Assembly (NCBI GenBank): GCA_944474755.1
Contig: OX104123.1
Location: forward strand, 66,581,898-66,645,897
Reading direction: 5' to 3'
DNA from: Limnoperna fortunei
Lineage: Eukaryota > Mollusca > Bivalvia > Mytilida > Modiolidae
DNA length: 64,000 nucleotides
A model generated the notes under the pieces. The model was not told the DNA's origin. It saw only the letters and a list, made by a program, of their open reading frames with translations, and searched no databases. The translations under genes and the position numbers were made by a program. Below, piece by piece: positions 43,236 through 53,759 of the stretch; the first letter of the stretch is position 1, and each line of letters opens with the position of its first letter.

Positions 43236-43544
43236 ATATTATACATCTGTCTCTGGTCCTGTGTCTTCTAATATTTTATGTCATATGTCCAATCATATAA
43301 CTGTTTTTAACATGATGCCCTTCATGGGTTCTTGATTAGTTAATAAAACATTATTCTTCTTATTCTTTTAAAACGAATCGGTGGACGTTTATATTAACGT
43401 GAAAATTTGGCTAGGTACAAGGATTGTTGTTAATGTGTTTTATATGAATTTGATGGCGGAAAAATTTTGCAGACCAAATGTTTCTTAAATAACACTGATA
43501 GAAATGTAACAAGCAGCTACATCGACCAAAGAATTACCAGTGCA
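43236..43544. other. Non-coding stretch before the CR1/L2-type LINE
   Basis: No gene. The true 5-prime end of the LINE may lie in here, because no target duplication could be found to fix it. Confidence 0.35.
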
Positions 43545-43637
43545 TGTAAAAGGGCTATAAATATATACTAGAAGAGACCTATAAACGATAAACTTCTCTC
43601 CATTTGACTTTTATACGATACGAGTCCACAATCCAAG

Positions 43638-44228
43638 ATGGCGGCGCCCATATTCCAAAAAATTCAAAACATAGATATTAAAGAACTGATAAAGTCTAGC
43701 TATTGGGACGATAAAGAATACGAAAAATATAATCTACCAACAACACCAAAAGAACCCACAGGGAAGGGGGCCAAAGCTAAGTTCGAAGATTCTCAAAATG
43801 GGACCCTATACCAACCAGAAGCTAGAATGTCAGCCTTTCGAGTCCGAACGAGAGATCGCTTCCTAAATTGGATCAAGACATTTGCATATAGATATCATTA
43901 CCAAGTTGGAGAACTGAAAGAGTACACCGTCAATTGGATAGATAAAGTAAGAGAGGACAATGGACCTATCACTGAAATATTTATTCAAATTATCGAAGGG
44001 GAAACACCATCTGAAACCAACAAAGTTCTAACTTTCCATCTACATCCTACAACTTTTCTTATAACTGTTCAAGGGAACAATCACCAATATTGGTCTGACA
44101 CTGAATTCCAATACATCAAAAGTATTATTGACAAATTATGTGATTCAGAAAATAACACCATACATGTAGATGCAAACTCCTCACTCAATCTCGAGTTAAA
44201 CAACACAACTATGTTTGAAAGTGTCTGA
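43638..44228 (+). CDS. LINE ORF1, N-terminal domain (unknown)
   Basis: 196 codons from an ATG in good context (AAGATGGCG). I do not recognise the domain: it is mixed alpha/beta in character with WIDKVREDNGPITEIFIQ and VLTFHLHPTTFLITVQG. It ends at TGA (44226-44228). The frame downstream (44250-45791) is the same frame, so the two are probably one ORF1 of about 717 codons split by a nonsense codon or by readthrough. It might bind RNA, since ORF1 proteins usually do (inference only). Confidence 0.7.
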   Translation: MAAPIFQKIQNIDIKELIKSSYWDDKEYEKYNLPTTPKEPTGKGAKAKFEDSQNGTLYQPEARMSAFRVRTRDRFLNWIKTFAYRYHYQVGELKEYTVNWIDKVREDNGPITEIFIQIIEGETPSETNKVLTFHLHPTTFLITVQGNNHQYWSDTEFQYIKSIIDKLCDSENNTIHVDANSSLNLELNNTTMFESV

Positions 44229-44249
44229 GACAAAAGCGAAACATCACTA

Positions 44250-45791
44250 TTGAAGCTTACATCGACACCAAAACCTTCTAAACCTGATGACATGGCTAAA
44301 ACAACTGATAACACTCGTACCAAAGCCCATGATCATGACCATCAAAATGACAAAGATAAGAATCAAATCAGCATTACACAAACATCATCTCCCAAGGAAA
44401 ATGGAGAATCCAAAGAAGCTGATAAATCTCAACAGAAAATTACCTCAACAGTCCAAAGCATTGAACAAAAGTTATGTGAACTTTCAATTTCCCTTGACAA
44501 ACACATCTCCCTAGTGAACTCCAAACTCCTTAAAGTTGATGAGATAGACAAACACATCTCCCTAGTGAATTCCAAACTCCTTAAAGTTGATGAGATAGAT
44601 AGAGTATTGAGTAAGACCACCAAAACTGACAATGAAACCAATTTCAAAGAACTAAAGGAAGAAACACAACTTACCATTAAACACATCGATCACAAATACC
44701 AAAATCAGTGCGAAAGAATATCAACAATAGAATCAAATATCCAAATGACTAGCGATTCTAACACGACAAAATTCCAGGACGTAGATGAAAGACTAAACAA
44801 AATAGAATTAAAATTGAGAGAAGCCTCAGATTCAGCATATACAAGAAGAGAAAGAGAATATTCTAGTGATTCGAATCGTCTTGAAAAACTAGCCAAGGAA
44901 AACATAGAACTCACCAGAGAAAATCAATACTTAAAAACAAGACTGAGTGAATTGGAATGTCAAGTAGAATCCATCACTGTAAAACTTCCAGGGCACAATC
45001 AATCACTGCCAGTACCTACCAAAAACAGATTTGATGCATTTTCCGAAGACAATATCTTCGAAAGCAATGAGTATGAGAAAATTAACCATAAACAGGAAAA
45101 AGAAGAACAAAATAATATTCACTTTCTTATGGATTCACACGGAAACGGAATCGACGTGAAGAAAATGTACCGTTATCAGGACGCACATATGACAGTTCTA
45201 GGCCCAGGAGAAAAGACCATAAAAGGGGCAGAGAACTTCTGTAATTCACACGACCTACCCAAACACTTGGTAATTGGCGTAGGTAGCAACGATCTGGACA
45301 AAAAACCACTAATCGAATGCATAGATGAAATGAAACGACTAATACACTCCGTAAGAAGGAAATCGGTAAGCTGTAACATCCATGTACTGCCAGCATTTGA
45401 GAGAGTAAAGCAAACTACTTTTAATGACAAAGTTTACAAGTTTAACAAAGAAATGGAAACCTTTTGCGACACTACAAAGAACTGTGCTTTCGTACAAAAC
45501 AGCTTGATATCAGCAGCTGATCAGTCCCTATACACAGATGGGATACACTTCAGCCGAAAAGGACAAAGCAGCTTTATCGGGATAATAAAAACTCACCTAA
45601 ACCCAATACTCGGTATGAAACCTTACTCAGAATACATAAGAAACAAAGCTCCAGTGAGACAATCCTATAATAGTCATTTTAGTAGCATAAAGGTGAGACA
45701 GCATTGGACCTCAAATAACAGAAGACCCCAAAATCAGAATAACCACAAAGCCGGAGAACTACTGAAGGAGCTCGCTAGATTGCTCAATTAA
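44250..45791 (+). CDS. LINE ORF1, coiled coil and SGNH-esterase-like domain
   Basis: 513 codons, in frame with the upstream 196-codon ORF across a single TGA; the listed start is a TTG, so the first ATG inside (near 44290) or readthrough would be needed. Residues 1-70 are polar. About 60-250 form heptad-rich coiled coil with an exact 17-residue duplication (DKHISLVNSKLLKVDEI). About 290-460 form an SGNH/GDSL-like hydrolase: DSHG with S296, GVGSND with G345 and N347, DGIH with H433. All four signature residues are present, so an active esterase is possible. Esterase ORF1s are known in CR1/L2 LINEs; their substrate is not. Confidence 0.85.
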   Translation: MKLTSTPKPSKPDDMAKTTDNTRTKAHDHDHQNDKDKNQISITQTSSPKENGESKEADKSQQKITSTVQSIEQKLCELSISLDKHISLVNSKLLKVDEIDKHISLVNSKLLKVDEIDRVLSKTTKTDNETNFKELKEETQLTIKHIDHKYQNQCERISTIESNIQMTSDSNTTKFQDVDERLNKIELKLREASDSAYTRREREYSSDSNRLEKLAKENIELTRENQYLKTRLSELECQVESITVKLPGHNQSLPVPTKNRFDAFSEDNIFESNEYEKINHKQEKEEQNNIHFLMDSHGNGIDVKKMYRYQDAHMTVLGPGEKTIKGAENFCNSHDLPKHLVIGVGSNDLDKKPLIECIDEMKRLIHSVRRKSVSCNIHVLPAFERVKQTTFNDKVYKFNKEMETFCDTTKNCAFVQNSLISAADQSLYTDGIHFSRKGQSSFIGIIKTHLNPILGMKPYSEYIRNKAPVRQSYNSHFSSIKVRQHWTSNNRRPQNQNNHKAGELLKELARLLN

Positions 45792-46265
45792 ATATATGTC
45801 ATTTATGTCAAAATTGTGAAAAATACAACCTTGAACCCTAATGTATGTTATGTACATGTATGTTAGTTCGCTAAATTGATATATATATATTGTATTTTTT
45901 TAAATTTTTTTCTTCTGTATTTTTTTATTTTTCATTAATGTCTAGAGTAGACACTGTAACAATCAGTTTAAATTGAATATGTATACACGTGGTAATTAAA
46001 CACATTTATCTTTAATTTGATTAAAAGTTAGGAAAATATCCTGTTGTTATCATGACTGTAATAAGATTTTGTACAAAATTTCGTAATATTTGTTTACTGA
46101 ATTTTTATGTCTAATTACATGCACAAACTGAACACATATATATTTAAATATATGAGAAGTTGAAGAAAATATTGTAATCCTTCTCTATTTCTAACTCATT
46201 TATGTACATATACTTGTAGAGTATCACAGTAAATACAAACATAATATACATGTCTGTGTGCATGA

Positions 46266-49200
46266 TTGAAAAACATACATTGTGTTTTTTGTTTTGTTTT
46301 TTCTTTAATAAGATTTCTGAACATTGTACAAATGATAAACATGTATGAGAAATATGTAGACAACTTACATACAAACTTTTGTCTTAACAAATGCCATATT
46401 TATGTATTTGTGTTGCTTGTTACATATATATTATGCTGTAGAATACACAAATTTATGCTAAATATAGGTTTTTGGAACGTTCATGGTCTAAATGACTCTA
46501 AAAGTCAAGATGAAGATTTTTTATCTTATGTAGATAGTTACGATATAATTGGTTGTGCCGAAACTCTCAGTGATGTTCCGAAGAACCTTCCAAATTTTTC
46601 TCCTCCTTTAACTGTTAAAGCAACAAAAAGAAAACGTAGAGGAAGACCCTCAGGGGGAATCGCAGTTTACTGTAAACCTTATATAGGAAAAAATATTGTT
46701 GTCATAGAGAAATCTGCCTTCTCAATATGGTTAAAATTGGACAAAACCTTCTTTGGGTTAAACAAAAAAACTTTTTCATGTTTTTGCTATATAAAACCAT
46801 ATTATACAAAAGAAGAATCTGAGCTTGTGTTCTCAAAACTGCATAGCGAGATAATGAAATATAAACAAATGGGTGAAATTCTTCTGTGTGGTGACTTTAA
46901 CGCACGGACAAGTAATCTTATAGATTTTATACAAGATGATGATAATAATGAAAATATTAATGAATGTCCAATACCATCCAACTATTGTGAAGATTTTCCG
47001 ATACCCAGAAATCAGCTGGACCAAACCAAAAATTTGCATGGTAAACTTTTAATTGATATCTGTAGAGATTTTCAAATGCGTATCTTAAATGGAAGATTCC
47101 TCGGAGACTCACTGGGATATTTCACTTTTTATAATAGTAATGGGCAAAGCATAGTTGACTATATGATTGCTACTAGTAGTATTTTTTACGATATTAATTA
47201 CTTTATTGTACATTCTCCTGTTGAATTTTCAGATCACTGTTTAATATCACTATATATGAAATCTAATATACAAAGAAAGATAACCCAAAATCCCAACAAA
47301 ACCTACATAGGTCAATATAAATGGGATGAAAATGTAAGAGAAACATATAAGGATGCATTACTAGAAAAGGATTCTATAGATAATATCCTCACTCTTAACT
47401 CCTTAATTGAAGACGATAAATTTGAAGATATTGATACGCTTGTATCAAACCTTAACAATATATATATTCAAGCTGCCTCAAAAACACTAATTTTTAAACG
47501 TCCAAGGAGACCTAAAAATAAAAGTAAAAATGTAAAACCTAAAAAACCTTGGATGTCAAATAATTGTCTTATGCTACGTAGAGAGGTTAGGTCATTAGGA
47601 AAGAAATTACAAAAAGACCCTAAAAATATTTGGATTAGAAATGCCTATCATACAAGCGTAAGAGAATATAATAAACTTAAAAAACAGTTGAAAAATAATT
47701 TTTTTTCATCACTTATTGACAACATTAATGAAATAGATCCAAATAATTCAAAACAGTTTTGGAGCTCTCTTAAAAAAATTAAAAAAGATAAAACTGAGTC
47801 CCTCAACTCAATAACTGAATCAGAATGGGTTGAGCATTATAAATCGTTATTAACCAATAATCAATCACCATTAAATAAAGAAGACTCAGCAGAAGGAAAA
47901 GAACAAATACCCACTCCCTTAGACTACCCCTTTACATGTAACGAAGTCAAAAAGGGTGTCAAAAGATTAAAAAACAGTAAAAAGGAAGGAACTGACTTAA
48001 TTTTAAATGAGTTTATCAAAGTAGGGAATTCTACCTTAATTTTAACTATAGTAAATTTATTTAATAAAATTCTTAAGAGTGGAAAGTTTCCTAAAATATG
48101 GAATCATACTTTGATTTCATCAATTTTTAAGTCCGGAGACCCTAATGACTGTAATAACTATAGAGGTATAAGCGTAACAAGTTGTGTTGGCAAATTATTT
48201 ACTTCATTACTTCAAAGAAGATTATCTGACTACATAGAAAATAAGGAACTCCTTAGCTTTAATCAAGGAGGTTTCAGAAGTGGTTATAGAACCACAGATC
48301 ATATATTTATACTTAAAACACTCATTAATAAATATTTAGATAACCATAAAAAGAAATTGTATTTCTGTTTTGTGGATTTCAAGAAAGCATTCGATAGTGT
48401 AAATCGAAATAAACTCTTTCAAAAAATAGAAAGGAAAGGAATTGGGGGTAACTTTCTTAATATTATTAAAGATATGTACTTTAATACACTTTACTCGTGT
48501 AAGTTCGGGGACACATATAGTGAACCATTTTTGGCAAACCTTGGAGTCAAACAAGGGGACAGCCTAAGCCCCACATTGTTTAACATATTTGTTGATGATA
48601 TAGATTCAGTTTTCGATGACCAATCTAAAACAAACCCAGTAAGATTACATAACCATACTTTTAATCACCTGTTATATGCAGATGACTTAGTTATCATCTC
48701 AGAATCACCACTAGGACTGCAAAACTGTATTAATTCTCTTGGAAAATATTGTGAAAAATGGGACCTAAAAATTAATACTAAGAAAACAAAAGTTATGACA
48801 CTTGGTAAAAAAATAAGAAATAACTCTAAATCTCAACTTTCAATTACATTCAATAACAAAACACTAGAATCTGTGGATCAATATAAATATCTTGGAATAA
48901 CTTTCACTAATAATGGTAAATTAAAATATGCACCAGAAGTTCTTGCTCCAAAAGCAAGAAAAGCTTTCTTTGCTTTAAAAACTAATATACCATCCTCTGA
49001 AAATTTATCTGTACAGAAATGGATTAAACTATACGAATCAATGATAGTTCCAATTCTTACATATGGATCAGAAATTTGGATTGCTGACCAAAATCGTAAC
49101 TTAGACAATTTAAACAAATTCACATTTGAAAAAACACAGAACATGATTCTGAAACACATCCTTGGTGTTCATAATAAAACCTCTACTTTTGGAATCCAGA

Positions 49201-49424
49201 TGGAGCTATCCCAATACCCTTTATGTTTTAAGGCCTTTAAACTTATGTTTAAATATTATAAACGCCTTTTAGAAATCGAATCATCCAAAGAGCATGTGTA
49301 TGATTTGTTAAGGTCAGCCTTTGAGGAAGACAAAAATCTAAAATCTAAAAATACATCCTCATGGATAAAATCAGTAGAAAATTTTAAAACTTTATTTAAC
49401 TTAGTCTGGAAAAAACTCACATAG
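46266..49424 (+). CDS. LINE ORF2: endonuclease and reverse transcriptase
   Basis: 1052 codons are open, but the endonuclease begins at MLNIGFWNVHGL, so ATG 46455 is the more likely start; the upstream residues are hydrophobic and AT-driven. Endonuclease about 64-330: AETLSD, CGDFNART at about 208, SDHC at about 321. Reverse transcriptase about 610-880: NYRGISVTSCVGK, GGFRSGYRTTDHI, CFVDFKKAFDSV, GVKQGDSLSPTLF, catalytic YADD at about 803. Thumb with YKYLGITF follows. No RNase H was seen. The frame ends at 49424 through a frameshift; homology continues in the next frame. It performs target-primed reverse transcription. Confidence 0.93.
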   Translation: MKNIHCVFCFVFSLIRFLNIVQMINMYEKYVDNLHTNFCLNKCHIYVFVLLVTYILCCRIHKFMLNIGFWNVHGLNDSKSQDEDFLSYVDSYDIIGCAETLSDVPKNLPNFSPPLTVKATKRKRRGRPSGGIAVYCKPYIGKNIVVIEKSAFSIWLKLDKTFFGLNKKTFSCFCYIKPYYTKEESELVFSKLHSEIMKYKQMGEILLCGDFNARTSNLIDFIQDDDNNENINECPIPSNYCEDFPIPRNQLDQTKNLHGKLLIDICRDFQMRILNGRFLGDSLGYFTFYNSNGQSIVDYMIATSSIFYDINYFIVHSPVEFSDHCLISLYMKSNIQRKITQNPNKTYIGQYKWDENVRETYKDALLEKDSIDNILTLNSLIEDDKFEDIDTLVSNLNNIYIQAASKTLIFKRPRRPKNKSKNVKPKKPWMSNNCLMLRREVRSLGKKLQKDPKNIWIRNAYHTSVREYNKLKKQLKNNFFSSLIDNINEIDPNNSKQFWSSLKKIKKDKTESLNSITESEWVEHYKSLLTNNQSPLNKEDSAEGKEQIPTPLDYPFTCNEVKKGVKRLKNSKKEGTDLILNEFIKVGNSTLILTIVNLFNKILKSGKFPKIWNHTLISSIFKSGDPNDCNNYRGISVTSCVGKLFTSLLQRRLSDYIENKELLSFNQGGFRSGYRTTDHIFILKTLINKYLDNHKKKLYFCFVDFKKAFDSVNRNKLFQKIERKGIGGNFLNIIKDMYFNTLYSCKFGDTYSEPFLANLGVKQGDSLSPTLFNIFVDDIDSVFDDQSKTNPVRLHNHTFNHLLYADDLVIISESPLGLQNCINSLGKYCEKWDLKINTKKTKVMTLGKKIRNNSKSQLSITFNNKTLESVDQYKYLGITFTNNGKLKYAPEVLAPKARKAFFALKTNIPSSENLSVQKWIKLYESMIVPILTYGSEIWIADQNRNLDNLNKFTFEKTQNMILKHILGVHNKTSTFGIQMELSQYPLCFKAFKLMFKYYKRLLEIESSKEHVYDLLRSAFEEDKNLKSKNTSSWIKSVENFKTLFNLVWKKLT

Positions 49425-49927
49425 AATTCGAAAAAGAAATTAAATCATATTTCTCTAAAAAACTACTAAATGAACTTTCACACATCAAAAATAGTAATAC
49501 AGGGAAACTTAGATTTTTTAGACAAATCACCAAAGATTTTGAACTTCAAGACTACCTGAAATTCAATATAAATAAACACCTTCGGTCAAAATTAACAAAA
49601 CTGAGACTAAGTGCACACAGCTTAGCCATTGAAACAGGTAGATATAGTAAACCTATTACTCCTGCAGAAGAAAGATTTTGTAAATCGTGCAAAAGAAAAG
49701 TAGAAGATGAACTACACTTTCTGTTAGATTGTCCCATTTATAATAAACTAAGAGATAAATTTTTCACTTTATTTAATAAAAATTTAAATTGAATGAATGA
49801 TACCCCTCTAAAAATTGCCAGTAGCCTATTAAATCCTACCACAATACAGGACACCAAAAATATTTGTTTATATTTACAAGAATCCTTTTCAATTAGAGAT
49901 AAATTCTTGAAACAGTTCAATGAGTAA
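49412..49927 (+). pseudogene. LINE ORF2 C-terminus after frameshift
   Basis: From about 49412 the C-terminal region continues in another frame: HIEFEKEIKSYFSKKLLNE, KLRLSAHSLAIETGRYS and a zinc-like motif CKSC...ELHFLLDC (about 49679-49731). A TGA at about 49790 is followed by open sequence to TAA at 49925-49927. The same motif occurs in the fragments at 51283 and 50790, supporting that it belongs to ORF2. Confidence 0.8.
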
Positions 49928-50183
49928 TAATTATTCAGCCAAATTTATATGATTTTTAGAAATTTAATACACATTTAAACATTAATTTAAAAAAATGTTC
50001 AATCATATACTATAGCTATATAATACTATACATGTGTAATTTACATTATACTTTGAAAATATTTATTTTGTATGTTTGTATTCATGTAATGTATTGGATT
50101 ACGCAATATCGTATAATTTGTTTGTTCATTATTTGACTATGCTTCATCCAATAAACGAATTTGAATTTGAATTTGAATTACAT

Positions 50184-50539
50184 ACATAGTGCAACTATTT
50201 TTTTTTCTAACTTTTTTTTGTCGTTTAAGGTATTTATTTATGTAAACATTTAGGGTTTATGTAATGCGACGGCGTAAGAAAAGCGAACGCAAGCAAAATC
50301 CCGTGCTTTGTTGTGTTGGAGTACAAACCCACACTAAACAAAATTTATAGTGGGGGACGGGTTTTAATTATATTTATTATTAGCACATTTTTCCCGTTAA
50401 GGTGTTGATGGCAATACAGTTACACAATTATACAAATACTATAAACGGATATAAATTTTATAAGACATTATGCACTAAAATAAAATCCAAATCATGCAGT
50501 AACAGAGTCCACTTTCCTCAGTACTAACGACTTTTTTTT
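50184..50539. other. Non-coding stretch
   Basis: No gene recognised; may include the 3-prime UTR of the minus-strand LINE fragment that follows. Confidence 0.35.
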
Positions 50540-50651
50540 ATAAATAGTGCAACATACTGCAATGACTTGAAGAGGACATTGATTTTACATATGTTTCAAA
50601 TTCATTTCTTATACAAATATCTTGGAATAATTCTTTTCTTATTTCGTTGTA

Positions 50652-50912
50652 GGGGCCTCGGTGGCCGAGTGGTCAAGGTAGTTCGTTACTATTGATCACA
50701 TGGTCTGTCAACACTGAGATTGTGGGTTCGATTCTCACTGCAAGGTTGTACTCGACTTTAATCTTAATTGACAAGGATTGCCAGTTTTCCTACCGCAGGT
50801 CGGGGGTTCTCTCCGGGTACTCCGGCTTACTCCCCCGATAAAACTGGACGCCATGAAATAGCTGAAAAATTGCTGAAAGTGGCGTTAAAACACCATTCAA
50901 ACAATCAAACAA
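50652..50912 (+). mobile_element. tRNA-derived SINE inserted in a LINE fragment
   Basis: 261 bp with the perfect 12-bp duplication TATTTCGTTGTA (50640-50651 and 50913-50924). Head GGGGCCTCGGTGGCCGAGTG with a B-box-like GGTTCGATTCTC, middle TTGACAAGGATTGCCAG, and tail domain with stem ACGCCA/TGGCGT (50848-50853, 50880-50885) around AGCTGAAAAATTGCTG. A pol III promoter is inferred from the A and B boxes. Confidence 0.92.
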
Positions 50913-51038
50913 TATTTCGTTGTATTTAGAGCAATGGAAAAAGTAGTGGATTTCATCTTCAATGACATTCATGCTGCACATTTGACATAATTTATCATTT
51001 CATTTTAGTTTTTGTATAACCTCTTTCTATTTCAAGAA

Positions 51039-51984
51039 CAAGAACAAGAACAATTTATTAATGCAGAAAACCCATATTGGGTATACAATTGCTACAGCTG
51101 ACTAGAAACACAAAGAGAAAATAAAACACATATTTTAACACAATACATTTTACAACTACCACTACATTTTACAACTACCACTGACAGAAGGAGACTGTTT
51201 AAGGAGAGATAACTCTTGCATAACCGGTATAAAAAAGAGAACATTAACAAGTACAAAGATGTAAGAACAAAATAAATTTTAATTAAGTAACATTATTTCT
51301 GATACTTAAGCATGTGGAAATATGCTTTGTTAGTTTTTTAATAACATCTAAATCTTCATTTATTAGAAGCCATATAAATTTATTTTCATCACATAATTTT
51401 AAGAAATTAGAGTTATTAATATTCTTTAAAAAATCATCTCTGATGGTGTTATATCTAGGACAAGAAGTTAGAAAGTGGAGCTCATCTTCAATAGCAGATT
51501 TATTACATTGCTTGCAAAGTCTTTCCTCAAGTAATGTTTTAGGAATAGTGTATCTTCCTCTCTCAATTTCTAATTTATGGGCACTTATACGAAAACGGGT
51601 TAAAGTATTACGATCATTAAAATCATTTAAATCCAAATATTTCTCCCGTTTGAACTCAAACTTAAATTTGCAATATGTGCGTAGTTTATTCTCATTTCTG
51701 TTCGTAACAGGATTAATTTTGATTTTATTAATTTCGGTCTTCCAAATTTGAACATATTTACTTTTTAATAGTTGTTTTATTTTATTAATATCTCTATTTC
51801 CACATGTCACAGGATTGTTAAAAACTTTGAGCATATTTAGCTCTTTCAATATACTATATATGCAACTAACCCAACAATTCTGATTGTTTTGTAACATATA
51901 CAGGTTTTCGCATAATGCCTCTTGTAGTAATTTACTTTGAGACTTATTCAAATATAACCAATATTTTACCATACTTAAAATAAC
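51039..51984 (-). mobile_element. 5-prime-truncated LINE insertion (CR1/L2-like)
   Basis: 946 bp on the minus strand with the 9-bp duplication TTTCAAGAA (51030-51038, 51985-51993). It contains an open frame (51283-51990, 235 codons, the first few from flanking sequence) that is the ORF2 C-terminus: RFRISAHKLEIERGRYTIP, CKQC...ELHFLTSC zinc-like motif, RDDFLKNI. The 3-prime end has an AATAAA and a TTCTTG-repeat tail. 5-prime truncation is normal for LINE copies. It is too short to be active. Confidence 0.88.
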
Positions 51985-52150
51985 TTTCAAGAAAATGATC
52001 GCTAATTTTTATTTTACAAATATTTTTTCTGTTTTCAAAGTTAGTTTTTAATAAATAATCATTAATTTCATAACTTGTTTTTATTTTGCTGTATAGATAA
52101 ATTTTATTATTTTCAGTTGGTTTGTTCAGTTTTTGGGAAAATAATGTTTC

Positions 52151-52551
52151 ATAATTAGTTTATCATTTCCCAGGATGTTAAAAGACCGTTTGTTGAGGAT
52201 TATCGTAAATACAATCACGGGACACCATAAATAATACGATATGATACATTTAACTTATTATGGTAATATCAGTGTATTCAGGTGTATTCAGGTTTGTTAA
52301 TCCCATTATGGCCCTGAATAGAACTGAAATGGTAAGCACACAATCAAATACAAACAGTTAATACAACATGACTAAAAGCAAACAATCAGGCTTCTATTGC
52401 TTGCAAGTTGCAACTGAATGTATAATTCGATGTATATTAGGCGTTGTTTGCTAAAATATGTGGAGATATATATTTTTTTAATTTGTCGTTTTACTCTTGA
52501 TTTGTTTGCAATGTTTCAAAATTTTAGTTAAGCTTTTCTAGATGTTGTTTT
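52151..52551. other. Non-coding stretch
   Basis: No gene. A short duplication GTGTATTCAG occurs at about 52271-52292. Confidence 0.35.
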
Positions 52552-53022
52552 CAGATTTGCCTACCCTTACGATTTTGGCGTAAGGCTCCCGATTTTTAAG
52601 GCTATATTACGCCATTACGATTTTTACTAAATTCCCTACGATTTTAAAAAAATCTGGATCTTTGTCATTTCCGTTCCGTCATTATTAGTTTGCACTCTGT
52701 GTATTATCTTTACATTGCCATTTCCGCTTCCTGTTATGTCAAACATCCTGTCGATGTTGTGTTCTTTGAAATTGTGTGTTTAAATTGAAGCTTCAGGGAC
52801 AAGTTTAAAATATACAGCTTTTAAACCAGAAGTCAACACATTGAATTTTATATGTCCATTAGGTTATTTGTTTAAAATTAAAGACAACAAAAATATGCAG
52901 TTTCTACAATATATATTACAACTTTTGTAACACTTAATATATGCTTTATTATTTTCACCTCAAATTCCGATTTTTTGTCGAGTGCCTTACTATTTTTTGC
53001 CTGAAATGGGTAGGCAAGTCTG
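52552..53022. mobile_element. 470-bp MITE with TGCCTACCC inverted ends, copy 2
   Basis: Near-identical to 32833-33302 in the same orientation, from CAGATTTGCCTACCC to GGGTAGGCAAGTCTG. Differences are a few substitutions and A/T-run length. The flanking sequences of the two copies do not match, so this is a second insertion and not a segmental duplication. Confidence 0.78.
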
Positions 53023-53089
53023 GTTATTATCTATCCATTGGTCCAATCCGTTTCTCGAGTTGATTGGTTGTTTGTTAATTCGTTCTTTT

Positions 53090-53750
53090 CCTGATTGTAG
53101 CAGTACTACTGCTTTCTGGACGCAAAACTATTCATGAAGCAATTTTACATTACCCAGCCAAAATTCCGCCTGCGAGTTGTCAAATCCTTCTTTGTACTCG
53201 TGCCAACTTGTTTAGAAATTTAACTGCCAATTAAATATCTGAGACTAATTATGTTTTTAAATAACTTGTGTGATCGGAGTAAAAACGTGTACATAATTAT
53301 ATTTACTTTTGTCTTGGCACTACCAAACCTAAATTCCGTTGTGAGTCGGCAAATCCATCTTTGTACTTCATGTCAGCCTCTATAGAAATATGACTAAATT
53401 ATGTGTGGTCAGTGTTATAATGTGTACCTACTTCATAATTAATATGTCTTAGCATTACACAACCAAAATTTCCGCGTGCGAGTCGCCAAAGCCATCTTTG
53501 TACTCGTGCCAGCCTCTATAGAAATATGACTGACAATTAAATCTTTTATATTTATTATGTTATTAAATAACTTGTGTCGTCAGAGTAAAATGTGTACATA
53601 TTTCACATTTAATATAGTCTTAGCATTACCCAGCCAATACTCCTCTTGTAACCGACAATTATTGTTTTTAAGAACATGTGTGTTAGCATTAACGTGTAGA
53701 TATATAAGTAATTTGGTCTTAGCAATACAGTTTGTTCTAACGTATACTTC
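53090..53750. repeat. Diverged minisatellite, units of 135-170 bp
   Basis: Four units, each with an ACCCAGCCAAAATTCCG-like start (53153, 53322, 53457, 53627), then TCTTTGTACTCGTGCCA and TAGAAATATGACT. Units differ considerably, so the array is old. Non-coding. Confidence 0.7.
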
Positions 53751-53759
53751 AGCAGCAGA

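Larger units (their letters stand above)
43545..50183 (+). mobile_element. Nearly complete LINE of CR1/L2 type
   Basis: A plus-strand element with an ORF1 region (43638-45791), an intergenic spacer, ORF2 (46266-49424, continued to about 49927), a 3-prime UTR with AATAAA at 50150-50155 and a GAATTT-repeat tail to about 50180. ORF1 has an esterase-like domain and ORF2 has APE endonuclease and RT but no RNase H, which fits the CR1/L2 group as I know it. The left boundary is approximate. One in-frame stop in ORF1, and a frameshift plus a stop late in ORF2, mean this copy is probably dead or carries assembly errors. Confidence 0.85.
50540..52150 (-). pseudogene. LINE C-terminal fragment, twice interrupted
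   Basis: Minus-strand pieces of an ORF2 C-terminus: KLNKPTENNKIYLYSK and NRKNICKIKISDHFL (about 52000-52145), then after a 946-bp gap EIERGYTKTK (near 51000-51029), CSMNVIEDEIHYFFHCSKYN (50930-50990), and after a SINE the remaining tail below 50640. Removing both insertions, with one copy of each duplication, rejoins the frame across the first gap. It is 5-prime truncated and has stops. Related to, but older than, the LINE at 43545-50183. Confidence 0.75.

Noticed and set aside
50652..50912. A genuine tRNA gene at the SINE head (A and B boxes)
   Set aside because: The head does not continue into a full cloverleaf; the sequence continues into the SINE body and has target duplications.
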